A DNA stretch of 64,000 nt from JAPOUP01 sp965199865 (GCA_965199865.1 CBDATU010000004.1:1-64000), one strand, 5' to 3'. Counted from the first letter of the stretch, positions 25,882-35,216 are shown. Made by a program: numbers and translations. The notes: a model not told the origin generated them from the sequence alone.

Positions 25882-26877
25882 TCAGCCGATACGCATGCCG
25901 GCCGCGTCGAAGAACAGGGGGTTTCGGGGCTGTATCGCTACTGTGTCACCTGGTCCAAGATCCGCGCGCACATCCGCCAGGGTCACGATATCATGGCCAT
26001 CGAGTGAAAGGTGCAGCCGCGTCTGGTCTCCCAGGTGCTCGACGCGCAGAACCCTGGCCGGTTTACCTTCGCCTTGCCGGATATGTTCTGGACGCAGCCC
26101 GATCATCCTTGCTCCGGGCGGTGCTCCACCGAATAGCTCGGTGGGCAGCGCATTGATCCGGGGCAGTCCAAGGCGGCTCGCGACATACAGGCTGACCGGA
26201 TCCTCGTAGATCTCACGGGGTGAACCGAACTGCACCAGACGCCCTTCATCCAGCACACCCACATGCGTGGCCATGGCCATGGCCTCGATCTGGTCATGCG
26301 TCACATATAGCAGCGTCGCACCCAGATCGGCCTGGATCCGCTTGAGCTCAACCCTGAGTTCGGCACGCAGCTTGGCGTCAAGTGAACTGAGCGGTTCGTC
26401 CATCAGATGTATGTCAGGATCGCGCACCAGGGCACGGCCGATCGAAACGCGCTGCATCTCCCCGCCCGACAGCGCCGTCGCCCGGTTGTCCAGCTTGTGC
26501 GCGATTTGCAATATCTCGGCCACCTCCTGCACCTTGCGGGTGATCTCAGACTCCGGTGTCCTCAGGATCGGGGATTTCAGCGGAAAGGCCAAATTATCGC
26601 GAACCGTCAGATGCGGATAGAGCGAATATTGCTGGAACACCATCGCAACGTTGCGCTGCGCTGGAGTCTCATTGATTACCGGTCGGCCGTCAATCATGAT
26701 ATCGCCGCTCTCCGGACGTTCAAGCCCCGAGATCAGCCGCAGCGTCGTGGTCTTTCCCGCCCCGGTCGGACCAAGCAGAACGACGAAGGCGCCATTCGGA
26801 ACCGTGAGGGTGACATTGTCAACCGCAACCGTCTTTCCGAACGACTTGGTCACACGGTCAAGCGCGACATCAGCCAT
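25882..26877 (-). CDS. ABC transporter ATPase (UgpC/MalK type), second of two
   Basis: 331 residues with Walker A GPTGAGKTTTLRLISGLE, Q-loop region VAMVFQQYSLYPHLT, signature LSGGEMQRVSIGRALVRDP, Walker B HLMDEPLSSLD and H-loop LLYVTHDQIEAMAMA. The C-terminal half is the TOBE/OB regulatory domain, with MIGLRPEHIRQGEG. The start overlaps the stop of the preceding ATPase gene by 8 bases. Two different ATPases in one operon suggest a heterodimeric pair, as in the glycerol importer GlpST; this is inferred. Confidence 0.92.
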   Translation of the reverse strand: MADVALDRVTKSFGKTVAVDNVTLTVPNGAFVVLLGPTGAGKTTTLRLISGLERPESGDIMIDGRPVINETPAQRNVAMVFQQYSLYPHLTVRDNLAFPLKSPILRTPESEITRKVQEVAEILQIAHKLDNRATALSGGEMQRVSIGRALVRDPDIHLMDEPLSSLDAKLRAELRVELKRIQADLGATLLYVTHDQIEAMAMATHVGVLDEGRLVQFGSPREIYEDPVSLYVASRLGLPRINALPTELFGGAPPGARMIGLRPEHIRQGEGKPARVLRVEHLGDQTRLHLSLDGHDIVTLADVRADLGPGDTVAIQPRNPLFFDAAGMRIG

Positions 26878-27967
26878 TGGACAGAACCCCCTCGTTCAGG
26901 TCAGACCGGAGCGCACGTCCCGTCTGGCTGTCAAAGAGCGTGATGGTTCTGCCGTTGAATTCCAGCCCTACCGTCTCACCCACGCTGGCGGGCCGATCCG
27001 ACGGAGTACGCGCCTTTACCTCGCCATTGGCGGTCTTCAGGGTGACGATCTGTGTGGTGCCAAGATACTCGACCGCCTCGACCTCAGCCCGATAGCCTGC
27101 GGCATCCGAGAGTCTGATATGCTCAGGACGCACACCGAGCACCATGTCACCAGCGAAGGGCTCCCGCATTTCCGGCACGGCGAAGCCCTGATCGTGCAGG
27201 GTCACGGATGTCGCACCTGCCTCGACTCCGCCACGAAAACGCAGGAAGTTCATTGAAGGCGAACCGATGAAGTCGGCGACGAACATCTTTACCGGCCTGT
27301 CATAGATTTCCTGTGGTGTGCCGAACTGCTCGACCACACCGTGGTTCATGACCGCAATTCTGTCACCCATCTGCATGGCTTCAAGCTGATCATGGGTGAC
27401 ATATACGGTGGTCGCGCCCATCCTGTCATGCAGGGCACGCAGCTCCGCCGCCATGTGCTCGCGAAACTCGGCATCAAGCGCACCCAAAGGCTCGTCCATC
27501 ATGAAGGCTTTCGGATTGCGCACGATGGCGCGGCCAAGCGCCACCCGCTGCCTGTCTCCACCTGAGAGTCCGCCTACGGAACGGTCCAGGATGTTCTCAA
27601 TCCCCAGAATGCGCGCGACCTCGGCAACCTTTGCCTTAACCTGGGCCCGCGGCATTCCCTGGCTGACCAGCGGATAGCTGATGTTCCTGCGCACGTTCAG
27701 ATGCGGATAGAGCGCGAACATCTGGAACACGAAGGCGATGTCTCGCTGGCTCGCGGGTTTCTGCCCGACTTCCTCTCCATCAATGTAGATTTCACCGCTC
27801 GTTGGAAGCTCAAGCCCCGCGATCATGCGAAGCGTCGTGGTCTTTCCACAGCCCGAAGGCCCAAGCAGCATGAAAAATTCACCATCCTCGATCCTGAAGG
27901 AAGAGGACTGGACGGCAGTGAATTCACCGAAATCCTTGCGGAGATTGCGGATCACGATCTCGGCCAT
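26870..27967 (-). CDS. ABC transporter ATPase (UgpC/MalK type), first of two
   Basis: 365 residues with Walker A GPSGCGKTTTLRMIAGLE, Q-loop IAFVFQMFALYPHLNV, signature LSGGDRQRVALGRAIVRNP, Walker B FMMDEPLGALDAEF and H-loop TTVYVTHDQLEAMQM. The C-terminal TOBE domain includes GVRPEHIRLSDAAGY. It lies four bases after a small membrane-protein gene and overlaps the next ATPase gene, so expression is coupled. All catalytic motifs are intact. Confidence 0.92.
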   Translation of the reverse strand: MAEIVIRNLRKDFGEFTAVQSSSFRIEDGEFFMLLGPSGCGKTTTLRMIAGLELPTSGEIYIDGEEVGQKPASQRDIAFVFQMFALYPHLNVRRNISYPLVSQGMPRAQVKAKVAEVARILGIENILDRSVGGLSGGDRQRVALGRAIVRNPKAFMMDEPLGALDAEFREHMAAELRALHDRMGATTVYVTHDQLEAMQMGDRIAVMNHGVVEQFGTPQEIYDRPVKMFVADFIGSPSMNFLRFRGGVEAGATSVTLHDQGFAVPEMREPFAGDMVLGVRPEHIRLSDAAGYRAEVEAVEYLGTTQIVTLKTANGEVKARTPSDRPASVGETVGLEFNGRTITLFDSQTGRALRSDLNEGVLSNG

Positions 27968-27971
27968 GATC

Positions 27972-28160
27972 TCATTCCGGGAAATGTGAAACGATGACGA
28001 ACATCACCGTACCGACAAGCGTCGTGATGAACGAATAGGTGAAGGCCCACATCACGAAAGGCTGCATCAGCATGAACACACCGAATGCAATGATGATCGT
28101 GGCGATCATCTCCCATGGTCCCCGGCGAAGGCGAAGCAGCCCCTGTACGAAATCTGTCAT
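27972..28160 (-). CDS. Small membrane protein of the ABC importer operon
   Basis: 62 residues with two hydrophobic helices: MIATIIIAFGVFMLMQPFVM around residues 18-37 and FITTLVGTVMFVIVSHF at the C-terminus. A basic N-terminal segment LLRLRRGPWE precedes the first helix. It overlaps the permease stop as ATGA and lies four bases before the ATPase gene, which strongly supports translation. I do not know a named family. Its place recalls the small membrane protein in rhizobial glycerol importer operons, but the sequence is not obviously similar to DUF2160. Confidence 0.8.
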   Translation of the reverse strand: MTDFVQGLLRLRRGPWEMIATIIIAFGVFMLMQPFVMWAFTYSFITTLVGTVMFVIVSHFPE

Positions 28161-29119
28161 TTACGCACCGCTCCGAAGGTGATCCCGCGCAGCAGGTGTT
28201 TGCGCAGCAGGATGGTGAAAATCATTACCGGCAGCAGGAAAAGGGTAGCACCAGCGGCGACCGCCGGCCAATCGAGCCCACCGATGCCAATGATCGTGGG
28301 GATGAATGGCGGCGCGGTCTGAGCCGTGGCAGAGGTCAGCAGCACCGCGAAGGCGTATTCATTCCAGGCGAATATCAGGCAGAAAATCGCGGTCGAGGCA
28401 ATGCCGGTTGCGGCCTGAGGCAGCACCACTTTGTAAAAGGCCTGGAACCGGGTGTAGCCATCTATCAGCGCAGCCTCTTCATATTCGCGGGGGATTTCGT
28501 CGATGAACCCTTTCAGCAGCCACACCGCAAGCGAAATGTTCACGGCCGTATAGAGCAGGATCATGCCCAGATGCGTGTCACTGAGACCAAGGTTGCGATA
28601 CATCAGGAAGATCGGAATCGCGACCGCGATGGGCGGCATCATCCGGGTCGAGAGAATGAAGAATAACAGGTCATCCGCCAATGGAATACGGAAGCGCGAA
28701 AAGGCATAGGCAGCAAGCGTACCCAGAAAGACACTCAGGAATGTCGAGCCAAAGCCAATGATGACTGAATTCAGGAAACGCTCGCCAAACTTTGATGGCG
28801 CGACGATCACCATGTCGTATTTACGTACGATTTCATCAGCCCAGGTTACCGGCGGATTGTTGGCCAGAAACTCCTCGGTCTGCCGGGTCCGCGTGGTGAA
28901 CAGGTTCACATAGCCTTCCAGAGTGGGTGTGAAACAGGCCTCACCACTGCAGCCTACGAGATATTTCGGGGGATAGCTGATGGCATCGGCAGGCGACTTA
29001 AAGCCTGTGATGCCGATCCAGGCAAGCGGTATCATCGTGATCAATGCGTAGGTGACCACTAGAATGCCGGCAATCCACTTGACACGCGTCTTTGCGGCGA
29101 CGATCGAATGGGCGCTCAT
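28157..29119 (-). CDS. ABC sugar/polyol transporter permease (MalG/UgpE type)
   Basis: 320 residues with six predicted membrane helices, starting VKWIAGILVVTYALITMIPL. The coupling EAA loop is EYEEAALIDGYTRFQAFYKV followed by VLPQA. A periplasmic insertion after the first helix holds two Cys (LVGCSGEACFTP) that may form a disulfide. It is the second permease of the operon, overlapping the small membrane-protein gene downstream and separated from the first permease by 97 bases. Confidence 0.92.
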   Translation of the reverse strand: MSAHSIVAAKTRVKWIAGILVVTYALITMIPLAWIGITGFKSPADAISYPPKYLVGCSGEACFTPTLEGYVNLFTTRTRQTEEFLANNPPVTWADEIVRKYDMVIVAPSKFGERFLNSVIIGFGSTFLSVFLGTLAAYAFSRFRIPLADDLLFFILSTRMMPPIAVAIPIFLMYRNLGLSDTHLGMILLYTAVNISLAVWLLKGFIDEIPREYEEAALIDGYTRFQAFYKVVLPQAATGIASTAIFCLIFAWNEYAFAVLLTSATAQTAPPFIPTIIGIGGLDWPAVAAGATLFLLPVMIFTILLRKHLLRGITFGAVRK

Positions 29120-29216
29120 GGTTCCGCCACTCCAGCCTGCGAATGGCCGTAGGACAGCCTTTCAGGAGCATCGCAACTCGCTGTCACGCCTGGGATGTTC
29201 TGCGCCTGGAACACCG

Positions 29217-30164
29217 TCAACGCTCCTTTACCCTGTTGAGCGCCTTCACGTAGATCGATGCGAGTCCGAAGACGGTCACGAACAGGATGATCGCATAGGC
29301 GGAGGCATAGCCAGTGCGCCATTTCTCGAACGCTTCACGTTTGAGATTGATCGAGGTGAGTTCGGTCGTCGACCCCGGCCCACCGCCCGTCAGCTGAACC
29401 ACGAGGTCGAACATCTTGAAGTTCTCTATACCGCGGAAAAGCACGGCGAGCATCAGGAACGGAAGCACCATCGGGACGGTGATGGTGAAAAACTGGCGAA
29501 GTTTCGAGGCGCGGTCGATCTCCGCCGCTTCGTAGATGTAGTCAGGGATTGAGCGCAGCCCCGCAAGGCAGATGAGCATCACGAACGGTGTCCACATCCA
29601 GGTATCCACGATAACGATGGACCAAGGCGCCAGGTTGACGGAACCCAGCATCTCGAAGCTTGACGCCTCCCTTCCGGTGAAGAACGCGACGATGTAGTTG
29701 AACAGCCCGATCTGCGGCTGGTAGAGAAACTTCCAGAAGTTCCCGACCACTGCAGGCGAAAGCATCATTGGTAGCACAATTACGGTGGTCCAGAAGGCGT
29801 TACCCCTGAAATTCCTGTGGATGAGCCAGGCCAGAGCAAACCCGATGAGAACCTGCAGCAGAATGGTCCAGAACAGGAAATGCGCCGTGGCCTGCATGTT
29901 CAGCCAGATATCGCTGTCGGTCAGGATGCGTTCGTAATTCCTGAGCCCAATGTTCTTGACCTCGCGCCCGATGCGGTTGGCCTTGTAATTGGTGAAACTC
30001 AGCTGGATCGTCCAGATCAGCGGAAAAATGTTGATCGCCAGCAGCAGGAAGATCGTGGGCGCCACGAAGATCCACACGATGGCGCGATCCGACAGGCCGC
30101 GTATCCTGCGCGCAATCCGCTGGGGCGTTGCCGAGGCAACACGATCCATGGCTCCGTCCGACAT
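29217..30164 (-). CDS. ABC sugar/polyol transporter permease (MalF/UgpA type)
   Basis: 315 residues with six helices; the first is IVWIFVAPTIFLLLAINIFP. The EAA loop reads IYEAAEIDRASKLRQFFTIT followed by VPMVLPF. It pairs with the permease at 28157-29119 to form the membrane pore. The gene follows the binding-protein gene after a 130-base gap that contains a strong hairpin. No lesion is seen. Confidence 0.92.
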   Translation of the reverse strand: MSDGAMDRVASATPQRIARRIRGLSDRAIVWIFVAPTIFLLLAINIFPLIWTIQLSFTNYKANRIGREVKNIGLRNYERILTDSDIWLNMQATAHFLFWTILLQVLIGFALAWLIHRNFRGNAFWTTVIVLPMMLSPAVVGNFWKFLYQPQIGLFNYIVAFFTGREASSFEMLGSVNLAPWSIVIVDTWMWTPFVMLICLAGLRSIPDYIYEAAEIDRASKLRQFFTITVPMVLPFLMLAVLFRGIENFKMFDLVVQLTGGGPGSTTELTSINLKREAFEKWRTGYASAYAIILFVTVFGLASIYVKALNRVKER

Positions 30165-30203
30165 CGGTTTGATCCGCTTCGTTCTTACCGTTCAGGCAGC
30201 TTG

Positions 30204-30240
30204 GGCGGAGAGTTTGGGAAAGATATCGAAACTCCCCGCC
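30204..30240. promoter_or_regulatory. Hairpin between binding-protein and permease genes
   Basis: Arms 30204-30215 (GGCGGAGAGTTT) and 30229-30240 (AAACTCCCCGCC) pair over 12 positions with one mismatch and enclose a 13-base loop. There is no T-run. Stem-loops at this point commonly protect the abundant upstream binding-protein message or cause partial termination; this role is inferred. Confidence 0.5.
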
Positions 30241-30294
30241 CCATGTCACCGTGACAATCCCGGGCTCACATACGGGCCCGTTCAGGTGGAGCCG

Positions 30295-31614
30295 CTAGAG
30301 CTTGCCCTCGTCCTCAAAGACCTCGGTCCAGTCCTCGATGAGCAGATCCAGTGCTTCCTTGGCCGTACCCTGGTCGGCAACGACATAGTCATGGATGCGC
30401 TTCTGCATGGCCAGCAGAAGTTCGGCATAGGCTGGCTCCTGCCAGAAGTCCTGAACCCCAGCCATCGCTTCAAGGAAGTCACCGGCAAAGGGCGCGCTAT
30501 CGACAAAGCCCGGATCGTTGAGCACCGAGTTATGGGCCGAATAGCCGCCCAGTTCCCACCACTTGGCCTGGACGTCGGGGTCTGAGAACCACTTGATGTA
30601 TTCCAGCGCGGCATCCTGCTTGTCTGAATAGGTCACTACCGAGATGCCCTGTCCGCCCAGCGTTGAACCGGCCTGATTCTGCGGCGGGTTGACGAAGAAG
30701 TCGATCCTGTCGCCGCCGGTATTGGGATCGGCGTAGAGGCCGGGGAAAAAGGCGAACCAGTTCATCGCCAGTGCCACCTGACCCGATTTGAACGCATCAA
30801 GCGATTCGCCCATATAGGAGTTGGTGTAGCCCGGCGGTGTCGCGGTCTTGTAGAGCTCCTTGTAGAATTCCAGCGCCTCAACCGCCTCGGCCGAGTTCAC
30901 GGCACCTTCCATATCATAGGATCCCGGCGTGTTCTCGTATTTGAATCCCCAGGGATAGAGCGCGGAAGTCACACCCATGGTGATGCCTTCCGAGCCGCGT
31001 TCGGTAAAGATGGCGGCACCGTAGACCGTCTTGCCGTCAATCTCCCGGCCCTGGAAGAACTGCGCGATCTGCAATAGCTCTTTCTGGGACTGCGGCTCGC
31101 GCAGATCCTGCCCGGTTGCCTCCTTGTAGGCCGCCCTGATGTCGTCCCGCGCAAACCAGTCCTTCCGGTAGAACCAGCCGTTGGCATCCCCCATTGCCGG
31201 CAGCGCATAGTAGTTTGGCGTGCCCTTCGGCCAGGTCGAATAGGCATAGACGGTCGCGGGCGCGAAATCGTCCATGCTGATGCCCGCGCTGTCAAAGAAA
31301 TCGTTCAGCTTGACGTAATGGCCGTTCTCAGCCCCGCCGCCGATCCACTGGCTGTCCCCGATCAGCAGATCGCACAGTTTTCCGCCCGAGTTCAGTTCGT
31401 TCAGCATGCGGTCGGCAAAATTCGGCCAGGGCACGAATTCGAAATTCATCGTGTGGCCGGACTGCGCCTCAAACTCCTTGCTGAGCTCGACAAGCGCGTT
31501 CGCCGGATCCCAGGCCGCCCAGCAGAGCGTGAGATCATCGGCATGGGCTCCGGTTGCCGCGACTCCCGACGCGGCGGCCAGTGCGGACGCCGCAAGAAAC
31601 TTGTTGGTCTTCAT
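30295..31614 (-). CDS. ABC transporter extracellular solute-binding protein (family 1)
   Basis: 439 residues with a classic signal peptide (MKTNKFLAASALAAASGVAA, cleavage after AHA near residue 25). The mature part has the family-1 fold, with LTLCWAAWDPANALVELSKE, FEFVPWPNFADRML, NYYALPAMGDANGWFYRKDW and GQGISVVTYSDKQDAALEYI. It captures the substrate in the periplasm for the two permeases. A full AGGAGG site precedes the ATG, fitting high expression. It is the first gene of the operon. The ligand is not deducible from sequence; the linked DhaK-DhaL suggests a polyol or short ketose. Confidence 0.92.
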   Translation of the reverse strand: MKTNKFLAASALAAASGVAATGAHADDLTLCWAAWDPANALVELSKEFEAQSGHTMNFEFVPWPNFADRMLNELNSGGKLCDLLIGDSQWIGGGAENGHYVKLNDFFDSAGISMDDFAPATVYAYSTWPKGTPNYYALPAMGDANGWFYRKDWFARDDIRAAYKEATGQDLREPQSQKELLQIAQFFQGREIDGKTVYGAAIFTERGSEGITMGVTSALYPWGFKYENTPGSYDMEGAVNSAEAVEALEFYKELYKTATPPGYTNSYMGESLDAFKSGQVALAMNWFAFFPGLYADPNTGGDRIDFFVNPPQNQAGSTLGGQGISVVTYSDKQDAALEYIKWFSDPDVQAKWWELGGYSAHNSVLNDPGFVDSAPFAGDFLEAMAGVQDFWQEPAYAELLLAMQKRIHDYVVADQGTAKEALDLLIEDWTEVFEDEGKL

Positions 31615-31886
31615 GGATATGATCCTCCTGATTCATTGCCCCCGAACGTGCGAACCGCAGCGCCCGCATCCGTCGAGGATCCGTATTCCTAACCGAGGTA
31701 CGTGCCAACGGAAACTCGAAACTCCGAGGTACGGTCCCTATTCCGGTATTCCCGTTCAGCCTGGAACCCGAAGGTTTGGCGCGCCGGGCTCAAACGCCGT
31801 AGCAATGATTATTCCGATTTGCAACAGATGTCATTATCGCAACAATTCCGTAAAATCCCTCTTTCCGTCACATATCATAGGAGAAC

Positions 31887-32381
31887 ATGATGGCCTTCAT
31901 TTCTGAACGGGGGGACGAGAGCTCCCCAGAGGAAAGACTGGCCGCGCTTGGCCTGACCATGCCACCCGCCCCAAAGCCACTCGGCACATATGCACCCTGG
32001 ATCATCAGCGACCAGACCCTGATCACCTCCGGACAGTTCTGCTGGAGAGGCGAGGAGTTGGCCTATACCGGACGAATGGGGTCCGACCTCACGCCTGAAC
32101 AGTCCTACGATGCCTGCCGCCAGGCCGCGCTGTGCGGGCTTGCGCAGATCAGGGATGCGCTTGGCTCGCTCGACCGGGTGGCTCAGATCCTGCGGCTGGA
32201 AGGCACCATGCAGGTGGCGCCAGGGTTTCGGGATCATCCGTTGGCCCTCAATGGCGCATCGGACCTGATCAACGAGGTCTTTGGTGAACGTGGCCGACAT
32301 ACCCGGATGATCTATTCGAACCCTGAAATGCCACTGGACGCGCCTGTTCTGCTGACATTCACGGTGAGGATTCAGCAATGA
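31887..32381 (+). CDS. RidA/YjgF family protein
   Basis: 164 residues of the RidA superfamily: LAALGLTMPPAPKPLGTYAP, then ISDQTLITSGQFCW and IRDALGSLDRVAQILRLEGT, ending DAPVLLTFTVRIQQ. RidA proteins hydrolyse reactive enamines and imines released by PLP enzymes, while some subgroups act in catabolic pathways. The ATG at 31887 has AGGAG upstream. The gene is divergent from the ABC importer operon, and the 272-base space between must hold both promoters. Confidence 0.86.
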   Translation: MMAFISERGDESSPEERLAALGLTMPPAPKPLGTYAPWIISDQTLITSGQFCWRGEELAYTGRMGSDLTPEQSYDACRQAALCGLAQIRDALGSLDRVAQILRLEGTMQVAPGFRDHPLALNGASDLINEVFGERGRHTRMIYSNPEMPLDAPVLLTFTVRIQQ

Positions 32382-32485
32382 CGGGAGTCGACCCTTCCAG
32401 CTGGTGGTCCAGGGAGACTTGCGTTGAAACGGTCGAAGAGCGACACAGGCATCAAGTGGGCAGTTTGCCATTCCCTCGAAACTGA
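32378..32485 (+). CDS. 35-residue ORF coupled to RidA, probable truncated gene
   Basis: An ATG overlapping the RidA stop as ATGA opens MTGVDPSSWWSRETCVETVE and ends after 35 codons. The coupling suggests that a second gene once followed RidA. The product matches nothing I recognise and is probably the stub of a disrupted partner. Confidence 0.35.
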   Translation: MTGVDPSSWWSRETCVETVEERHRHQVGSLPFPRN

Positions 32486-33019
32486 TAGCATCCGAAATCC
32501 GGCATCTGGGCTCGCACCAGGAGAGTGAACCGTATTTCATCTCAAGGCGCCCGCCGCTTCCGAATCGCGACCTCGGACATCGGGTCGAAGGGCCACGTTT
32601 CCGATGGCCTGGTTATCAAGACAGAATATCGCATCAGCGGCGCATGCCGTTGCCGCGCAGGTTGGGGAGAGTATATGGTGCATGATCCGCCGAACTTTGG
32701 GAACGGCGTGGTGCCCGTCACTGTCGACTTAAGGACCAACGCGAACGCACGGGAACCACTGGTGAGGCTGCGCCGCCCAGGGCACAGACATCGTCGGCGG
32801 GCGCCGCGATCAATCGGGCCAAAACACCGCTGACCCTGACCCTGCCCCCTGACCTGCAGCGGATGCCAGCCACGCCCGCACCCCTGTATACCCGGTCACA
32901 CGGCCAGTCGACCAAGCGCTTCATTGCGGCGGGCACGAGCATCATGCGCCTGCGTGACATAACCGAAGCACTCAATCTGAACAGAGACTTTAGCTTTACG
33001 TTCCGCCTGCTGCAAACGA
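32486..33019. other. Gap left of the IS1380 element
   Basis: About 530 bases with no supported gene. Frames on both strands lack recognised domains. If the IS and one target duplication are removed, the left and right flanks do not join into a recognisable gene. Confidence 0.4.
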
Positions 33020-33023
33020 CTAA

Positions 33024-34835
33024 CCCGGATATCTCACCAGCCGCAACCCGAAGCTCCAGCACCGGCCCGGAAGGGGTTCCGGGGGCGGTTCGTGGGCGTT
33101 CCGGCAGCTCCGTCGGCCGACGGAACCCGACAGCGGCCGTCCGGTGGCCGTGATGACGGGAACAATGAGAGAACATCCACGGCCCGGCAGCCGCGGGCGG
33201 CGGCGCGGGACACACCTCTCCCGCTGCGGGCCGGTTCCGCCCGCCAGTCCGGGCCGTCAGGGGCCGGATCCGCTCAGGCGGGCGTGGGTTCGGGGGCGGG
33301 TTCCGGCTGCGGCGGCGGCACCTGCGGCGACGGCGCGGCCAGCAGCGCGGCGACCGCCCGTGCGAACAGGTCCTGAAGGGGAAAGACCGAGGACAGCGAC
33401 AGGCGGACGCGGCGCACGCTGACCGTCACCCGGCAGGCCACCTTCAGGAGCCGCGTCCTTATGGTCCCGCACTGGGCCCTCGCCATGTCCGTGCCGGCGA
33501 GGCCGATCGCCCGGACGGTCCGGAGCAGGGCTCCGGCGAAGGCGGAGAGGTACAGCCGCAGCTGGTTGGCGCGCATGGTCGCCGTCGAGGTCCGGTCGGC
33601 GAAGAGTTCCAGCTGCTGCTCCTTTATCCGGTTCTCCATGTCGCCCCGCGCGCAGTACAGCTTCTCGTAGAGGTTCCTCGCGGTGAAGCGGTCCTTCGGC
33701 AGGCTGGTCACGACGAAGCGGGGATTGGCGCCGCCCGGGCCGGGCAGCCACTCCGCCTTTCCCACGACGCGGCGGGTCCGGCTCCAGCTGGACCGGGTCC
33801 GGTAGCGAAAGTCCCGGAAGCGCCGCGACGGCTTTCCCGAGGCGATGGCGCGCCGCCGCGACCTCTCCAGCGGTCCGGCGATCCGCTCCACCAGGCGCGA
33901 GTTCCTCGCAAGGCCAGGCACATAGTCCACGCCATTCGCCTCGCACCAGGCCATCAGGCTCTCGCGGCAGAAGCCGGAATCGCCCCTCACGATGATGGCG
34001 GTCTCCGGCCAGCGGGAGCGGATCCGCTCCACGATCTCCGTCAGCGCCTCCACCGATCCCTCCGACGCGTCGATGTTCGCCTGACGCAGCCGCGCAGGCA
34101 GGACGTGGTCGCCGCAGGTGACGTAGAGCGGAAGGTAGCAGTAGTGGCGGTAGTAGCCGTGGAAAAAGCGGCCCTCCTGGGCGCCGTGCAGCGGGTCGTC
34201 GGTGGCGTCGACGTCGAGGACGATCTCCCCGGGCGGGACCTCGTGGGCATCCAGGAACAGGTCCACCATCAGCCGCTCGATCGCGGCGCCGTCGGCCACG
34301 ATCCGTCTGTAGCGGTCCGTTTCCGCCGCCTCCGGCGTGCCCGGCTCAAGGCGGTTGAGGGTGCTGGACCCGGCCAGGGGATGGCCCCGGTCGCGCTCCC
34401 TCGGCCGGTCGGCGCCGGTGATGTCGTCGCGCCCGACGGCCAGCGCCAGGACGCTGTCGTCCCGCAGGCGGTCGTGGTCACTGCCGTCCTCGTAGCCGAG
34501 GGCGATCGCCATGACGCGCTGCGCCACGAGCTCCCGCAGCCCGTGCTCGATGCGGTCCTGGTCCCGGTAATCGGTCAGGCACTCCGCCAGCCGGCGGGTG
34601 ACGTCCGCCACCCGGTCGGCCTCCCGCAGGAGAAGCGCGCCGCCGTCGGAGGACATGCGCCCGCCGTCGAATGCGGCGGTCACCTCCCGCCGTCCGTGCC
34701 GGTTGAACTCGATGTCAGGGCTGTTACACTGTGTATGCATGGGGTCCGGTCTCCTCTCATATGCAAGGTTTTGTTGAATCCCGCATATATCATGGAATCC
34801 GGCCCCATGCAACATCATCTGGTGAGATATCCGGG
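33024..34835 (-). mobile_element. Complete IS1380-family insertion sequence with target duplication
   Basis: The element is bounded by 17-base perfect terminal inverted repeats, CCCGGATATCTCACCAG at 33024-33040 and its complement at 34819-34835. Both ends are flanked by the 4-base direct repeat CTAA (33020-33023 and 34836-34839), the usual IS1380 target duplication. The length is 1812 bases with one full transposase gene. Intact ends, gene and duplication indicate a recent insertion. Confidence 0.92.
33274..34740 (-). CDS. IS1380-family transposase, intact
   Basis: A 488-residue DDE transposase. It begins MHTQCNSPDIEFNRHGRREV and carries SSDGGALLLREADRVADVTR, the first catalytic region EIVLDVDATDDPLHGAQEG, the second IIVRGDSGFCRESLMAWCE, and the third YCARGDMENRIKEQQLELFA. 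All are typical of IS1380. The C-terminal tail is Pro-rich. I used the ATG at 34740, because the open frame to 34872 extends past the right inverted repeat and so cannot be native. Its GC content is higher than its neighbours', consistent with arrival from outside. Confidence 0.92.
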   Translation of the reverse strand: MHTQCNSPDIEFNRHGRREVTAAFDGGRMSSDGGALLLREADRVADVTRRLAECLTDYRDQDRIEHGLRELVAQRVMAIALGYEDGSDHDRLRDDSVLALAVGRDDITGADRPRERDRGHPLAGSSTLNRLEPGTPEAAETDRYRRIVADGAAIERLMVDLFLDAHEVPPGEIVLDVDATDDPLHGAQEGRFFHGYYRHYCYLPLYVTCGDHVLPARLRQANIDASEGSVEALTEIVERIRSRWPETAIIVRGDSGFCRESLMAWCEANGVDYVPGLARNSRLVERIAGPLERSRRRAIASGKPSRRFRDFRYRTRSSWSRTRRVVGKAEWLPGPGGANPRFVVTSLPKDRFTARNLYEKLYCARGDMENRIKEQQLELFADRTSTATMRANQLRLYLSAFAGALLRTVRAIGLAGTDMARAQCGTIRTRLLKVACRVTVSVRRVRLSLSSVFPLQDLFARAVAALLAAPSPQVPPPQPEPAPEPTPA

Positions 34836-34839
34836 CTAA

Positions 34840-35216
34840 GATCGAGATCCTCGCGACCAAAGCAGGCCCCATTCACTGGGCCATTTATGTCGGAACCAGA
34901 CCCTGCGGGAGCTGTCGGTCCTGACGAAGGACGGAGGTTCCGGCCAAGGCTTGACTGGTCGAAGGCATGATCACGGCCGGATTGCTCCAGAAGCTTCCGA
35001 GACAATTCATTGATTGGCCTTAGCGTAAGGTGGAGGCGGCCCGCTCCCGTGACATCGCCTTTCGCCATCAGGGGAAACCGGCACCTTGGGCTGATATCCC
35101 GTCAATCAACATGCCCCTCGCCACATCCGCTGACAGGCGAACCGAATGAACTGGAGCGGTACCGAACAGCGTCGAACGTACCGGTATCTCCGCTGATCCG
35201 ACGCGGCTATCCGAAG
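34840..35216. other. Gap right of the IS1380 element
   Basis: About 375 bases with no gene I can support. A minus-strand frame from 35068 runs into the IS and shows no known domain. Confidence 0.4.

Noticed and set aside
28115..28666. 183-codon plus-strand frame in the ABC importer operon
   Set aside because: It is antisense to a clear permease gene and to the small membrane-protein gene, with no domain of its own.
34105..34839. 244-codon plus-strand frame inside the IS1380 element
   Set aside because: It is antisense to the intact transposase in a very GC-rich gene, which creates long spurious frames, and it crosses the right inverted repeat.
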